A stretch of 64,000 nt of DNA from JAQUBU01 sp036677685 (GCA_036677685.1 JAVBWA010000012.1:184005-248004); one strand, 5' to 3'. Positions 35,190-43,774 are shown, counted from the stretch's first letter. Notes: a model not told the origin generated them from the letters alone. Numbers and translations are program-made.

Positions 35190-35984
35190 TCAGTCCATTA
35201 CTATTTTTTCCGGATGAGTATAAATACTGAAGCACTTGCCACGGGCAAAACCTACCACGCAAAGCTCCAGTTCTTCAGCCAATTCCAAGGTCAACTCGGT
35301 CGGAGCGGCCCGTGACAAAATTACTGGTATGCTGCCGCGGGTGGCCTTGATTAAAATTTCCGAAGCCACCCGGCCGCTCAAAAGCAGGCACTTATTAGAT
35401 ATTGGCAGATCATTCAAAAACGCATATCCCAACACTTTATCAACAGCGTTGTGTCTTCCGATATCCTCATAATGAATAATTATTCCCGATTCGTCAGCCA
35501 GAGCCGCACTGTGCACCCCTCCGGTCAAGTGAAAAGATTTCGCCCTTTGCTCCAGTTCGGCCATCAAAACCTGAATTTGATCGAACGGAAGCTGCCAATC
35601 GGATTTTACCGGCTGCAGTTGGCGGGCATCATTAATAAAATAAAGGCCGGCGCGGCCTTTGCCGCAGCAACTGGCAACATGCCTCCGCAAAAAATTATCG
35701 GTTTGCGCAATGGGTTCATAGGTCTCAATCCAAAGCAGGCCATCCTCTTCGCGAAGCCGGATGTCTTCGATCTGCGAGCGGGCCTGGAGCAGTCCTTCAC
35801 TGAGCAGAAACCCAACAGTAAGCTCTTTTAACCCTCCCGGAGAGCAGATTAAGGTTGCCAGTTCATTATGATTGAGAAAAACCGTTAAAGGCTTTTCCGT
35901 GACAACCGATACCTCCTTTTTCTCAATACTTTTTCCATCGTACATTAGTATTTCCCGGTTTACATAAAGCGGCCAGCCTGACAA
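35190..35984 (-). CDS. fdhD: Formate dehydrogenase accessory sulfurtransferase FdhD
   Basis: 264 residues from TTG 35984, which has GGAGG eight bases upstream; ATG 35945 is a weaker alternative. The conserved motifs are FLNHNELATLICSPG, LKELTVGFLLSEGLL, RHVASCCGKGRAG (the loop with the sulfur-relay cysteines), FHLTGGVHSAAL, EDIGRHNAVDKVLGYA and LSGRVASEILIKA. FdhD passes sulfur from a desulfurase to the molybdenum cofactor of formate dehydrogenase. No formate dehydrogenase gene is in the window. It follows metA by 25 bases. Confidence 0.94.
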   Translation of the reverse strand: MSGWPLYVNREILMYDGKSIEKKEVSVVTEKPLTVFLNHNELATLICSPGGLKELTVGFLLSEGLLQARSQIEDIRLREEDGLLWIETYEPIAQTDNFLRRHVASCCGKGRAGLYFINDARQLQPVKSDWQLPFDQIQVLMAELEQRAKSFHLTGGVHSAALADESGIIIHYEDIGRHNAVDKVLGYAFLNDLPISNKCLLLSGRVASEILIKATRGSIPVILSRAAPTELTLELAEELELCVVGFARGKCFSIYTHPEKIVMD

Positions 35985-36009
35985 TTTATCGGCCTCCTTC
36001 CATCAAAAA

Positions 36010-36957
36010 TTACTCTATGTGCCATCTCCCGTCACCCGGATTGCACAACCTGGTCAAATCATATGGTGTTTCTTGATATACGTGGTAATTCAGCCAGTTG
36101 GCAAACATCAAATTCGCATGTCCGCGCCACCTGACCAACGGTGTTCCGGATGAATCATCATCCGGGTAATAATTAACGGGCACTGCTATATCCAGTCCTT
36201 TGGCAATATCACGTTCGTACTCCGCTTTCAGGGTAAGCGGATCGTATTCGGAATGCCCGGTAACAAAAATCTGACGGCAGTCCTGGTTGACCACAATATA
36301 GACACCGGCCTCCTCGGATTCCGATAATATTTCCAGCCGCGCAACCTTTTCTATATCTCCTCTGCGTACTTCCGAATGGCGGGAGTGGGGAGCGTAAAAC
36401 TCATCGTCAAATCCTCTGAGCAGCGGTACATTTTGTTTAAGTACCCGGTGGGTAAAAATGCCAAACATTTTTTCATCCAACGGATACTTGGGCACACCGT
36501 AATGGTAGTACAGTCCTGCTTGAGCGGCCACACAGATATGCAGGGTAGCCCAAACATGCTTTTTGGTCCATTCCAAAACTTCCGACAGTTCTTCCCAGTA
36601 AGTCCATTCTTCATAATCAAGCTGTTCAACGGGTGCCCCGGTTATAATCATGCCGTCAAATTTCTGTTCTTTGATCTGAGAAAAAGTCGTGTAAAAATTC
36701 TGCAAGTGCTCTTCCGCAGTATTTTTGGATTCATGGCTTTCCATATGCAGCAGGATTATCTCCACCTGCAGGGGAGTGTTGGACAGAAGTCTTAATAATT
36801 GAGTTTCGGTTACGATCTTTTGCGGCATCAAATTCAAAATGACAATTCGCAAAGGGCGTATATCCTGATGCACAGCCCTTTTCTCTTTCATTACAAAGAT
36901 ATTCTCGCCCTGGAGTATAGCACTGGCCGGGAGATTATCCGGTATAATAATAGGCAT
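36010..36957 (-). CDS. metA: Homoserine O-acetyltransferase (MetA family)
   Basis: 315 residues. MPIIIPDNLPASAILQGENI is the family start. ITGAPVEQLDYEEWTYWEEL, ATLHICVAAQAGLYYHYGV (nucleophile Cys142) and QIFVTGHSEYDPLTL (catalytic His/Glu) are intact. Residue 111 counts to Glu (GAPVE). In this family Glu111 is associated with acetyl-CoA use, while Gly111 goes with succinyl-CoA. Hence O-acetylhomoserine is the predicted product, which MetY can use. Confidence 0.93.
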   Translation of the reverse strand: MPIIIPDNLPASAILQGENIFVMKEKRAVHQDIRPLRIVILNLMPQKIVTETQLLRLLSNTPLQVEIILLHMESHESKNTAEEHLQNFYTTFSQIKEQKFDGMIITGAPVEQLDYEEWTYWEELSEVLEWTKKHVWATLHICVAAQAGLYYHYGVPKYPLDEKMFGIFTHRVLKQNVPLLRGFDDEFYAPHSRHSEVRRGDIEKVARLEILSESEEAGVYIVVNQDCRQIFVTGHSEYDPLTLKAEYERDIAKGLDIAVPVNYYPDDDSSGTPLVRWRGHANLMFANWLNYHVYQETPYDLTRLCNPGDGRWHIE

Positions 36958-37078
36958 ATTCTAATACTCCCCTCAAAAATTTGTTTGTTTATCTATCTTT
37001 ATCAATGCATATAAATAATATTTATATCTGGTTCGCATTCATTTCTCGTCCATTGATAAGATACCTTTCATCCCATAT

Positions 37079-37208
37079 TTAAAAATTCCAATTGACTATC
37101 CTCTTTATCGTGCCTCCCCCGATCACCCGGTCACCCTGGTAAAAAACCGCCGCCTGCCCGGGTGTCACCGCTCTTTGAGGATAATCAAAATCAACCCTGG
37201 CCTCATCC
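37079..37208 (-). pseudogene. mnmA: 3'-end fossil of tRNA 2-thiouridylase mnmA
   Basis: The minus frame from 37208 reads VDFDYPQRAVTPGQAAVFYQ, then GDRVIGGGTIKRI, and stops at 37079. This is the conserved C-terminal beta-barrel end of MnmA. There is no upstream part. mnmA normally follows iscS/iscU in Firmicutes, so this may be scar tissue of a former isc operon. Confidence 0.82.
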
Positions 37209-37236
37209 TAAAAAGAATTTTAGTATCAAGTGAATT

Positions 37237-37258
37237 ATCTATACTATTTTTATAGGCA
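37237..37258. promoter_or_regulatory. Possible fifth copy of the sulfur-regulon motif
   Basis: The minus strand reads GCCTATAAAAATAGTATAG, near the CCTATATAAATACTGTAT site before the MOSC gene. It now lies before the mnmA fossil. Confidence 0.35.
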
Positions 37259-37345
37259 TTATAGGGTATTTAGAACTGAATTTCAATCATTTTGGAGATA
37301 AAGGCAAAATTGCTGGCCCTATCCCCTACTAGAGTCACAAATATT

Positions 37346-37543
37346 TTATCCTTGCGGCTCTTGGAACAATACAGTTGAAAGATATCTTTCCCCGGTATCG
37401 GGCAGCAATACCACGATATTTTTTCCTGCATGCTCCGGCCGTTGGGCCAGTTGAGTGGCGGCATAAACAGCGGCTCCCGAAGAGATCCCCACCAATAAAC
37501 CTTCCGTTTGAGAGAGCAGCCGGAAAGTATCAAAAGCCTCGCT
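37346..37543 (-). pseudogene. 3'-end fossil of a second cysteine synthase gene
   Basis: The minus frame reads DTFRLLSQTEGLLVGISSGA, then later NIVVLLPDTGERYLSTVLFQ, and stops at 37346. It aligns with the last ~60 residues of the intact cysK just upstream but differs at many positions, so it was an older paralogue. A stop precedes it at 37544-37546. Confidence 0.85.
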
Positions 37544-37719
37544 TTAAAGCATTAACATTGAAAAGGCGAGGCGTCTGGATAATAAAATAAGGCAATTTTG
37601 ATGAACTGTTCTTCTGTCAAAGCTATTTGTAGCCCAATGAATCTGGTAGCCAGCCTCTTTTGCCGATAAAATCCTTATAAATTTTAATTTGATTCGCCTG
37701 GAGAAATCCCTGTCAAAGG

Positions 37720-38649
37720 CTACTGCTGAAACAATTCAGTGGAAAGGTATCTTTCTCCCGTATCAGGCAGTAATACAACAATGGTTTTCCCATGATTTTC
37801 GGGCTTTTTGGCTATTTGTGAAGCCGCATAGGCGGCTGCTCCTGATGATATGCCCACCAGAAGCCCTTCAGTCCTGGCCAGTAGCCTCGCAGTCTGAAAT
37901 GCATCTTCGTTTTTTACTTTAAATACTTCATCTAAAATTGACCGATTCAAGACTTCCGGGATGAAATTTGCGCCTATGCCCTCAATCTTGTGCGGCCCTG
38001 CCTTCCCACCTGAAAGCAATGGTGAATCATAGGGTTCTACCGCAATTATTTTTACCTCCGGCTTTTTCGCTTTAAGAACCTCTCCTATGCCGGTGATGGT
38101 CCCACCCGTTCCTACCCCGGCCACAAATATGTCTACCTGGCCTGCAGTATCCCGCCAGATTTCCTGAGCCGTGGTTTCCCTATGGGCTGCCGGGTTGGCA
38201 GGATTTTTAAATTGCTGAGGTATAAAGGAATTGGGTGTACTGGCAGCCAGTTCATCCGCAACCCGCAGGGCGCCCGCCATCCCTTCCGTTCCCGGAGTCA
38301 AAACTAGTTCCGCGCCTAGAGCCTTCAGCAGGTTGCGACGTTCCAGGCTAAAGGTTTCCGGCATGGTTAGGATTAGCCGGTAACCTTTTGCTGCGGCTAC
38401 AAAGGCCAGCGCAATACCCGTATTCCCACTGGTAGGCTCGATTATAACCGAGTCTTTATTGATCAGGCCTTTTGCTTCCGCATCTTTGATCATGGCATAG
38501 CCAATCCGGTCCTTGGCACTGCCGGCCGGGTTAAAGTATTCAAGTTTGCCCAGCAACCTTGCTTTCACCTGCTGATTTAAAGCAAAATTGGACAATTCCA
38601 ACATTGGAGTATTCCCGATAAGTTCAGTAAGATTTGATACAATTCCCAC
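37720..38649 (-). CDS. cysK: Cysteine synthase A (O-acetylserine sulfhydrylase)
   Basis: 309 residues from GTG 38649, preceded by GGAGGGATTTAA. It shows the PLP-lysine region FNPAGSAKDRIGYAMI, EPTSGNTGIALAFVAAAKGY (substrate Asn/Thr loop), GVGTGGTITGIGEVL (phosphate loop) and the terminal GISSGAAAYAASQIA, then LLPDTGERYLST. It makes cysteine from O-acetylserine and sulfide. It is preceded by a fossil Rrf2 regulator and followed by a fossil cysK end. Confidence 0.94.
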   Translation of the reverse strand: MGIVSNLTELIGNTPMLELSNFALNQQVKARLLGKLEYFNPAGSAKDRIGYAMIKDAEAKGLINKDSVIIEPTSGNTGIALAFVAAAKGYRLILTMPETFSLERRNLLKALGAELVLTPGTEGMAGALRVADELAASTPNSFIPQQFKNPANPAAHRETTAQEIWRDTAGQVDIFVAGVGTGGTITGIGEVLKAKKPEVKIIAVEPYDSPLLSGGKAGPHKIEGIGANFIPEVLNRSILDEVFKVKNEDAFQTARLLARTEGLLVGISSGAAAYAASQIAKKPENHGKTIVVLLPDTGERYLSTELFQQ

Positions 38650-38705
38650 TTAAATCCCTCCGTTTTCTTATTTATAAACGTCTATCCTATTTCATCCTCC
38701 TGAAT

Positions 38706-38762
38706 TCAAAGCCAGTCGAGCATAGCGCGCAATCCATAACGGCCTTTCGTGGACATCTTCAT
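38706..38762 (-). pseudogene. 5' fossil of an Rrf2-family regulator gene
   Basis: The minus frame from ATG 38762 reads MKMSTKGRYGLRAMLDWL, then stop. The intact IscR here starts MRLSTKGRYGLRAMIDIA. Only the first helix survives. It lies about 55 bases before cysK, where cymR-like genes often sit. Confidence 0.8.
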
Positions 38763-38782
38763 AAACCCGGTATCTCCAAATA

Positions 38783-38818
38783 GTTTTCCTATATGAATAC
38801 TAGTATATTATGACCACA
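38783..38818 (-). promoter_or_regulatory. Promoter/operator before the Rrf2 fossil-cysK unit
   Basis: The plus strand reads TTTTCCTATATGAATACTAG, then TATATT. It shares the CCTATATnAATACTnTATAT pattern with the MOSC-gene site about 90 bases away. Confidence 0.5.
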
Positions 38819-38847
38819 AATGCAACATTATTACTGTAACAGCAGCC

Positions 38848-38897
38848 TTGTCATAGCTTTAATTATATTTTATAATTCCTATATAAATACTGTATAT
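38848..38897 (+). promoter_or_regulatory. MOSC-gene promoter with sulfur-regulon-type operator
   Basis: -35 TTGTCA (38848-38853), 17 bp, -10 TATAAT (38871-38876). The operator-like AATTCCTATATAAATACTG runs from the -10 into the start region. It is divergent from the cysK unit. Confidence 0.6.
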
Positions 38898-38916
38898 ATG
38901 AAAGGTTTTTGATTTG

Positions 38917-39366
38917 ATGATGAACGAAAAGGGGCATGTTCTGGCTGTTAATATCTCCGAAAAAAGAGGGGAAAAGAAGCATAATATCAATGAAGCTTAC
39001 ATTAAAGCCGACTGGGGTATTGAAGTTGATGCCCATAGCGGTGAATGGCACCGCCAGGTCAGCTTGCTGTCGCTTTCCAGTGTGGAAAAGATGCGTGCAT
39101 TGGGAGCAGTCATTGATTACGGCGATTTCGCTGAAAATCTTACCGTTGAAGGAATTGATGTGGCTGCCCTTCCGCTGGGCACCCGCCTGCAAGTTGGAGA
39201 AGTCCGGATGGAAGTAACCCAAATCGGCAAAGAATGCCACAATAAAGCCTGTGCTATCAAAAAGCAAGTTGGCACCTGTGTTATGCCTATCGAAGGCATA
39301 TTTACCCGGATTCTCAGTTCGGGCTGGGTAAGAGTAGGCGATACAATCGAAGTAATAGAACAATAG
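38917..39366 (+). CDS. MOSC-domain protein
   Basis: 149 residues from ATG 38917; GAAAGG lies eleven bases upstream. The single domain is MOSC: DAHSGEWHRQVSLLSLSSVE, DFAENLTVEGIDVAALPLGT, VTQIGKECHNKACAI (the conserved Cys-bearing segment) and CVMPIEGIFTRILSSGWVRVGD. MOSC domains carry sulfur or bind molybdenum cofactor; stand-alone clostridial forms are often beside moa/mog genes. Here it sits by cysK and opposite the SAO operon. An FdhD gene in the same window makes a link to molybdopterin sulfuration plausible. Confidence 0.9.
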   Translation: MMNEKGHVLAVNISEKRGEKKHNINEAYIKADWGIEVDAHSGEWHRQVSLLSLSSVEKMRALGAVIDYGDFAENLTVEGIDVAALPLGTRLQVGEVRMEVTQIGKECHNKACAIKKQVGTCVMPIEGIFTRILSSGWVRVGDTIEVIEQ

Positions 39367-39496
39367 TAATTCAAATGTTGATTGAAAGGGATTCAGCATC
39401 TTAAAACAGTCAACCCAATGGCAATGGATAACAAAAAGCGGTTCATAAGCAATCAGTTGGCTCCCTGCCTGTAATTATGAAAGTTACGAACACCTC

Positions 39497-39528
39497 AAGC
39501 AGGTTCTCAACCTAATAAGAACCTGCTT
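39497..39528 (+). terminator. Terminator downstream of the MOSC gene
   Basis: Arms AAGCAGGTTCT / AGAACCTGCTT with a 10-base loop, followed by TCATTTTTTC. It is 130 bases after the stop. Confidence 0.75.
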
Positions 39529-39547
39529 TCATTTTTTCTGGGCGACT

Positions 39548-39628
39548 TCAGTCATAATGCAAAAGCATTTCGGGTGAGCCTGTATTTTTGACCCGGCCGT
39601 TTTCTGAAATAACCACAATATCGCCGGC
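39548..39628 (-). pseudogene. ABC-transporter ATPase 3'-end fragment
   Basis: The minus frame reads AGDIVVISENGRVKNTGSPE, then MLLHYD and stop. This resembles the end of ABC ATPases (DRIVVLxxGRxxxxGxPEEL). There are no upstream motifs. Confidence 0.5.
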
Positions 39629-39721
39629 TATATACAGAAGACAAACAATGTGATATAGCAAAGATTTCCCGGCTAATTTCCTGCCCCCCTACAGACCCTT
39701 AAAGGTGGTTATAATGATTAA

Positions 39722-40054
39722 TTATAAAGTTATGACCTGATCTATGCCGGCACCGCCCAAAACAGCGTAGAGATTGGGGAAACAGCCGATAGCGGCACCA
39801 TCCACCAATTTGTCGTCAATTCCCCTTTCAATGGTACACATATCACACCCCATTAAAACGGTACCGTACTTTTCGTGGATCTCCTGGAGTCTATCCCCGG
39901 TGCTGCTGCCTTTGGTCAACAGGAAGGTGTTGTCAAAGAAAAACATCATCCCGGCCACTTCAACTCCGTGACGTTCTTCCAGCATTTGCGGAATAATCAT
40001 TTTATCCAGTATCCTTTGCGCATTATTTGTGGAGAAAATATAGGCAACTCTCAT
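39722..40054 (-). CDS. saoD: DsrE-related protein of the SAO locus (SaoD-like)
   Basis: 110 residues from ATG 40054, chosen for the GGAGAGG site. The fold is DsrE/DsrF-like: RVAYIFSTNNAQRILDKMII, VEVAGMMFFFDNTFLLTKGS, GTVLMGCDMCTIERGI, and IGCFPNLYAVLGGAGID. A CDMC motif and a further Cys suggest thiol or sulfur transfer. It is last in the operon, 22 bases after the ABC ATPase. I recall NCBI family models naming the DsrE-related member of this conserved set SaoD. No biochemical function is established. Confidence 0.75.
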   Translation of the reverse strand: MRVAYIFSTNNAQRILDKMIIPQMLEERHGVEVAGMMFFFDNTFLLTKGSSTGDRLQEIHEKYGTVLMGCDMCTIERGIDDKLVDGAAIGCFPNLYAVLGGAGIDQVITL

Positions 40055-40076
40055 TTCAACCTCTCCTTTATTTTTA

Positions 40077-40970
40077 TTATTGGGCAACTCTGCCTTTATC
40101 AACTTTGGTATATCTGTTGTTCATCCGGTTATAAGCATCGGTAAAACTGGCCTGCCTGTCATAGTCAGCAACCTTTTCGCTAAAATCATCTGACAGCTCA
40201 AAGTCAACAACTTTTTCCTGAAAAGCCTGACGTACTAGCTTTGTCAGTTCCGCAACGTAGGCTTTAAAGCCTTCACTTTGCCTGTCCCGCGGACGGTCAA
40301 GATCAATATAAACGTCTTTTACTATCTGGCCCTTATTCCCGGACATGACTATAACCCGGTCACTCAGATAAACCGATTCATTTACATCATGGGTGACCAT
40401 AACCACAGTAGTTTTGGCTCCCTCTACCAAAGCTGCCAGTTCTTCCTGTAAAAGCTCCCGCATTTGAAAATCTATAGCTCCCAGCGGTTCATCCAACAGC
40501 AGAATTTCCGGGCGGCTGGCTAAAGCCCTGACTACCGCTACTCTCTGCTGCATACCCCCGGAAAGCTGTACGGGATACTTGTTTTCGCTGCCTCGTAAAT
40601 GTGATATATCCAACAGCTCCTGCAGGCGATCTATTTGTTCCTTATGAGCGAACTTTTTGACACGCAGGGAATATAGAATGTTGTCTTTCACTGTCATCCA
40701 GGGGAAAAGAGCATAATTTTGAAAAACAAAACCCCGGTCAGGCCCGGGTTCTACTACCTTATTGCCGGCCAAAATTATTTCTCCCGCATCGGGATGCAAA
40801 AAGCCGCCCAATATGGTCAACAGGGTAGTCTTACCGCACCCGGATGGTCCCAGAAGCGAAACATACTGACCTCTTTCTACGGTAAAGGACATGTTTTCCA
40901 GGACTATGTGCGCGGCTTTTTTCTTCTGGGTAAATGTTTTGGTTATATCTTTAACTTCCAGCAAAGCCAT
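40077..40970 (-). CDS. saoA: ABC transporter ATP-binding protein (SaoA-like)
   Basis: 297 residues. Walker A is LLGPSGCGKTTLLTILGGFL, the Q-loop is FVFQNYALFPWMTVKDNIL, the signature is QLSGGMQQRVAVVRALASRP, Walker B is EILLLDEPLGAIDF, and the H-loop is VVMVTHDVNESVYLSDRV. It belongs to the nitrate/sulfonate/taurine (SsuB) family. A ~40-residue C-terminal extension (FSEKVADYDRQASFTDAYNR) is extra to the family. Its start overlaps the permease by 20 bases. Confidence 0.85.
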   Translation of the reverse strand: MALLEVKDITKTFTQKKKAAHIVLENMSFTVERGQYVSLLGPSGCGKTTLLTILGGFLHPDAGEIILAGNKVVEPGPDRGFVFQNYALFPWMTVKDNILYSLRVKKFAHKEQIDRLQELLDISHLRGSENKYPVQLSGGMQQRVAVVRALASRPEILLLDEPLGAIDFQMRELLQEELAALVEGAKTTVVMVTHDVNESVYLSDRVIVMSGNKGQIVKDVYIDLDRPRDRQSEGFKAYVAELTKLVRQAFQEKVVDFELSDDFSEKVADYDRQASFTDAYNRMNNRYTKVDKGRVAQ

Positions 40971-41784
40971 CTTTAAATCTCCATGAAGTTAGTTTTTCCT
41001 CTATGGTTAAAAAGCCTTTATCAATAACAAACCCTACTAATCCCGACATAAACATTAAAGCGTAAAGCTGCGCCGTCTCCAGCCGCACCTGGGCTTCCAC
41101 CATCAAAAAACCGAATCCGGCACTGGTAGCAATAAACTCCGCACAAATAACTGACATCCACCCGGCACCCATAGCCAAACGGCAACCGGTCAATATGCTG
41201 GGCAAAGCCCCCGGCACCACAATATCGCGAATAATATGAGGCAAAGAAGCCCCCATACTGCGAGCCGCATTATAATAGTTGGGATCAATCCCGTATACTC
41301 CGGCAATAGTGTTGATAGCAAGAGGAAAAACCGCACTCATGGCAATCAGAAAAACAGTGGGACCGTCTCCCAGGCCAAACCAAATAATGGACAAGGGCAC
41401 CCATGCCATAATAGGAACCTGACGCACCGAATTTATTACCGGGGAAAGCGCCTGCATGGCCGTCTGGGAATAACCCATTAAAAGTCCTAAGGGGATGCCG
41501 ATGACAAATGCATATACGAAACCTATAAACACTCTTTTTAAAGTCAAAGCCAAATTTGACATAATTACAGGGTCCACCCATGCTGTAAAAAATTCTTTGG
41601 CTGTGTCTTTAAAATAAGGCAACAGTAACGTATTTTGAATGCAATTGGCAGCAAAATGCCAGGCAAATACCAGGATAATTACAATAATCATGGTATAACA
41701 GGTGCCTCGATACTTATCTAAAATATCGCCCGGAGTTAATTTGGTATTTCTATCGGCTGGAATTGTATTCCCATTTCTCTCCAT
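40951..41784 (-). CDS. saoP: ABC transporter permease (SaoP-like)
   Basis: 277 residues with about six membrane helices. The coupling segment SMGASLPHIIRDIVVPGALP, with the EAA-type G, is typical of SsuC/TauC permeases. VRQVPIMAWVPLSIIWFGLG is the other family hallmark. ATG 41784 overlaps the end of the preceding gene by 49 bases, an unusually long but clean overlap. It pairs with the ATPase and the binding proteins of the operon. Confidence 0.83.
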   Translation of the reverse strand: MERNGNTIPADRNTKLTPGDILDKYRGTCYTMIIVIILVFAWHFAANCIQNTLLLPYFKDTAKEFFTAWVDPVIMSNLALTLKRVFIGFVYAFVIGIPLGLLMGYSQTAMQALSPVINSVRQVPIMAWVPLSIIWFGLGDGPTVFLIAMSAVFPLAINTIAGVYGIDPNYYNAARSMGASLPHIIRDIVVPGALPSILTGCRLAMGAGWMSVICAEFIATSAGFGFLMVEAQVRLETAQLYALMFMSGLVGFVIDKGFLTIEEKLTSWRFKDGFAGS

Positions 41785-42533
41785 ATTTTTACCTCATTAC
41801 TGCTATTCTCTATGGATAAATTTTTTTTCAGTTCTTTCATAAGTATCCCTGTGGTATTTATTTCACCGACCGCCTGGTTATAGGCCTTTATAAAGCTTTC
41901 CAACTCAGTGCTGCCAAGCAAATTTTCATGCACAACCAGCACAGAGCTTGGATACTCGGAAAGCAAAGGTAAACGATAACCACTAATTTTTAATGCTCCC
42001 AAAATATCCAGGACTATTCCTTCTACTGCATCTCTTTCCAGGGCATACGGTAAACCTGCAGGAAGCATAGGCTTCATTACAATACTATTGTCTAAATTGG
42101 ACCAAACCAATTTTTTCTGAATTTCCCGCAGATTCATGTAGCCTACAGTTCGCGGAATAGTATCCTGATTCGTGACTAGAACATTGGCGTTTACCACTAC
42201 CGGACCTAAAACCTGATAAGGCTGACCACTGGCAATCAGCTTATCGGCACTGTCTGGGCAAAGCACTGCCAGATCAAAATTGCCCGCGGACAGTGCCAGC
42301 TCAGTTTGGCTGTTACAGCAATCCTGCAGTTGTTGATAACTCATATCGACAACCTCCAGGGCTGAACTTCCCTCTCCCGCCAGGTATTTGACAAGCAAAC
42401 CGGCAGCGTCATCATTACACGCAATCCGTAATCCACTCGGTTCTACGCGATCAAGCATCATGTTCAATCCTAAAAAGATACAAACGATAAGGATCAGGCC
42501 TGCCGGCAGCAGGATTCTTTTACGGTTCATCAA
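41736..42533 (-). CDS. saoB: Anchored substrate-binding-like protein with vicinal cysteines (SaoB-like)
   Basis: 265 residues. An N-terminal membrane anchor/signal (ILLPAGLILIVCIFLGLNMM) precedes a periplasmic-binding-type fold: LRIACNDDAAGLLVKYLAGE, LQDCCNSQTELALSAGNFDL and VVNANVLVTNQDTIPRTVGY. The Cys-Cys pair near residue 88 is the likely site that is Cys-Sec in selenoprotein relatives, going by the name '(seleno)protein SaoB', which I recall. It is divergent from SsuA/NrtA and shorter. Which of the two binding-like proteins in this operon carries the SaoB name is uncertain. Confidence 0.62.
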   Translation of the reverse strand: MMNRKRILLPAGLILIVCIFLGLNMMLDRVEPSGLRIACNDDAAGLLVKYLAGEGSSALEVVDMSYQQLQDCCNSQTELALSAGNFDLAVLCPDSADKLIASGQPYQVLGPVVVNANVLVTNQDTIPRTVGYMNLREIQKKLVWSNLDNSIVMKPMLPAGLPYALERDAVEGIVLDILGALKISGYRLPLLSEYPSSVLVVHENLLGSTELESFIKAYNQAVGEINTTGILMKELKKNLSIENSSNEVKIWREMGIQFQPIEIPN

Positions 42534-42560
42534 CAGTCCTTCTGTGCAATTATGCAGCTA

Positions 42561-43739
42561 TTAACTTTTGGCCGTAATGTTATCAACTTCCATAGCCTTG
42601 GTTTTCCAATCTTCAAAACTCATCCCCAGCGGGAATACCGGATCTACTTCTTCTTTTATGAAGGTTTGAAAATCTTTGGCGCCACAAGCGTCAAAATAGG
42701 AAGTGTCAACATAGTCTTCGACATCGACAGTATTAACATCATTTTGTACGCCATACTTCTGCATTACTTCCAACTGGTTCTTCAGTTCATCCATTTTCAG
42801 ATCCCAGGATATCGTACGTCCTTCTTCATTGGTCTTCTTCCAAATGGTCATTAAAGCAACTTCAAGAGGAACATTGTAGTTTTTGGCAAATATTTCTGCA
42901 GCTTTGTACGGGTGATTATACATGTATTGAACCGACAAGGTATGTGCCAATAAAACCCTTTTGGCTAAATCCGGATGGGCTTGGGCGAAATTGGTATGCA
43001 TGGCTACCTTGCAGCAGGTACCTTGTTTACCATCCCGCACGGTATTTTGCCTTATCACCACCCAGCCGGTATCCTCGTATTCGGCCATGGAGCCCCACGG
43101 ATCACAACATATATAAGCATCCAGCTTACCGGCTTTAAGCGCAAAATATTCATCCTGATCGCTCATATTGAAGTTCTGGTACTTGGTAATATCAGCCGGA
43201 ATGTCTAATTGGTCTGCCCATTCCGCCCAGTTGATACTATTGGTCTCAGGATCTGTTCCAAAGGATACTTTCTTGCCTACTAAATCTGCCGCGGTTTTAA
43301 TCTCCTTGCTGGCTATCAAATATTCCGATCCCCCGGTATGGTTTTGGGCGGCAATGAACAGAGGTGTGCCTTTAGGAACTGCCCGCAGGGTGGTGGTCCA
43401 ACCCGCGTAGCCGACATCCATTTTCCCGGCTGACATAGCTTCAGGTACATTACCATTGCCGGTTAAATTAATTTTCAGCCCCAATGCTTCATAAATTCCG
43501 GCATCCTTGCCGATACAAGCAGCGGTCATATGATCACAGTTATAATAGCCCATATTAATGGTATAATTTGCGTCTTCATCACTTAATGGTTGAAGATTAT
43601 AAGTTTCTTTCAATTCCTCGGCCAGGCTTTTCTCCGTTTTCTGGGCTTGCTGGGAGGTTTGTTTGGCACTGCAGCCGCACAAAGCAAGTAACCCCATCAT
43701 TAAAATAGCTATGAGAATATACAACTTTGCATTTTTCAT
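42561..43739 (-). CDS. SsuA/NrtA-type substrate-binding lipoprotein of the SAO operon
   Basis: 392 residues. The lipoprotein signal ILIAILMMGLLALCGCS ends at a lipobox Cys. The binding fold shows NMGYYNCDHMTAACIGKDAG, GNVPEAMSAGKMDVGYAGWT and LVGKKVSFGTDPETNSINWA. Two Cys-Cys pairs occur (LDAYICCDPWGSMAEY and GKQGTCCKVAMHTNF), unusual for this family and suggestive of soft-metal or thiol ligand capture. It is membrane-tethered and feeds the permease. It may be the family's main substrate-binding subunit. Confidence 0.8.
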   Translation of the reverse strand: MKNAKLYILIAILMMGLLALCGCSAKQTSQQAQKTEKSLAEELKETYNLQPLSDEDANYTINMGYYNCDHMTAACIGKDAGIYEALGLKINLTGNGNVPEAMSAGKMDVGYAGWTTTLRAVPKGTPLFIAAQNHTGGSEYLIASKEIKTAADLVGKKVSFGTDPETNSINWAEWADQLDIPADITKYQNFNMSDQDEYFALKAGKLDAYICCDPWGSMAEYEDTGWVVIRQNTVRDGKQGTCCKVAMHTNFAQAHPDLAKRVLLAHTLSVQYMYNHPYKAAEIFAKNYNVPLEVALMTIWKKTNEEGRTISWDLKMDELKNQLEVMQKYGVQNDVNTVDVEDYVDTSYFDACGAKDFQTFIKEEVDPVFPLGMSFEDWKTKAMEVDNITAKS

Positions 43740-43774
43740 GCTACATACTCCTCCAATCCCTTTTACTTAAAAAA

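Noticed and set aside
37270..37533. 87-codon minus frame
   Set aside because: It is the wrong frame over the cysK fossil. The correct frame gives the recognisable cysteine-synthase end.
38863..39399. 178-codon minus-strand frame over the MOSC gene
   Set aside because: The plus frame has a promoter, ribosome site and complete MOSC motifs.
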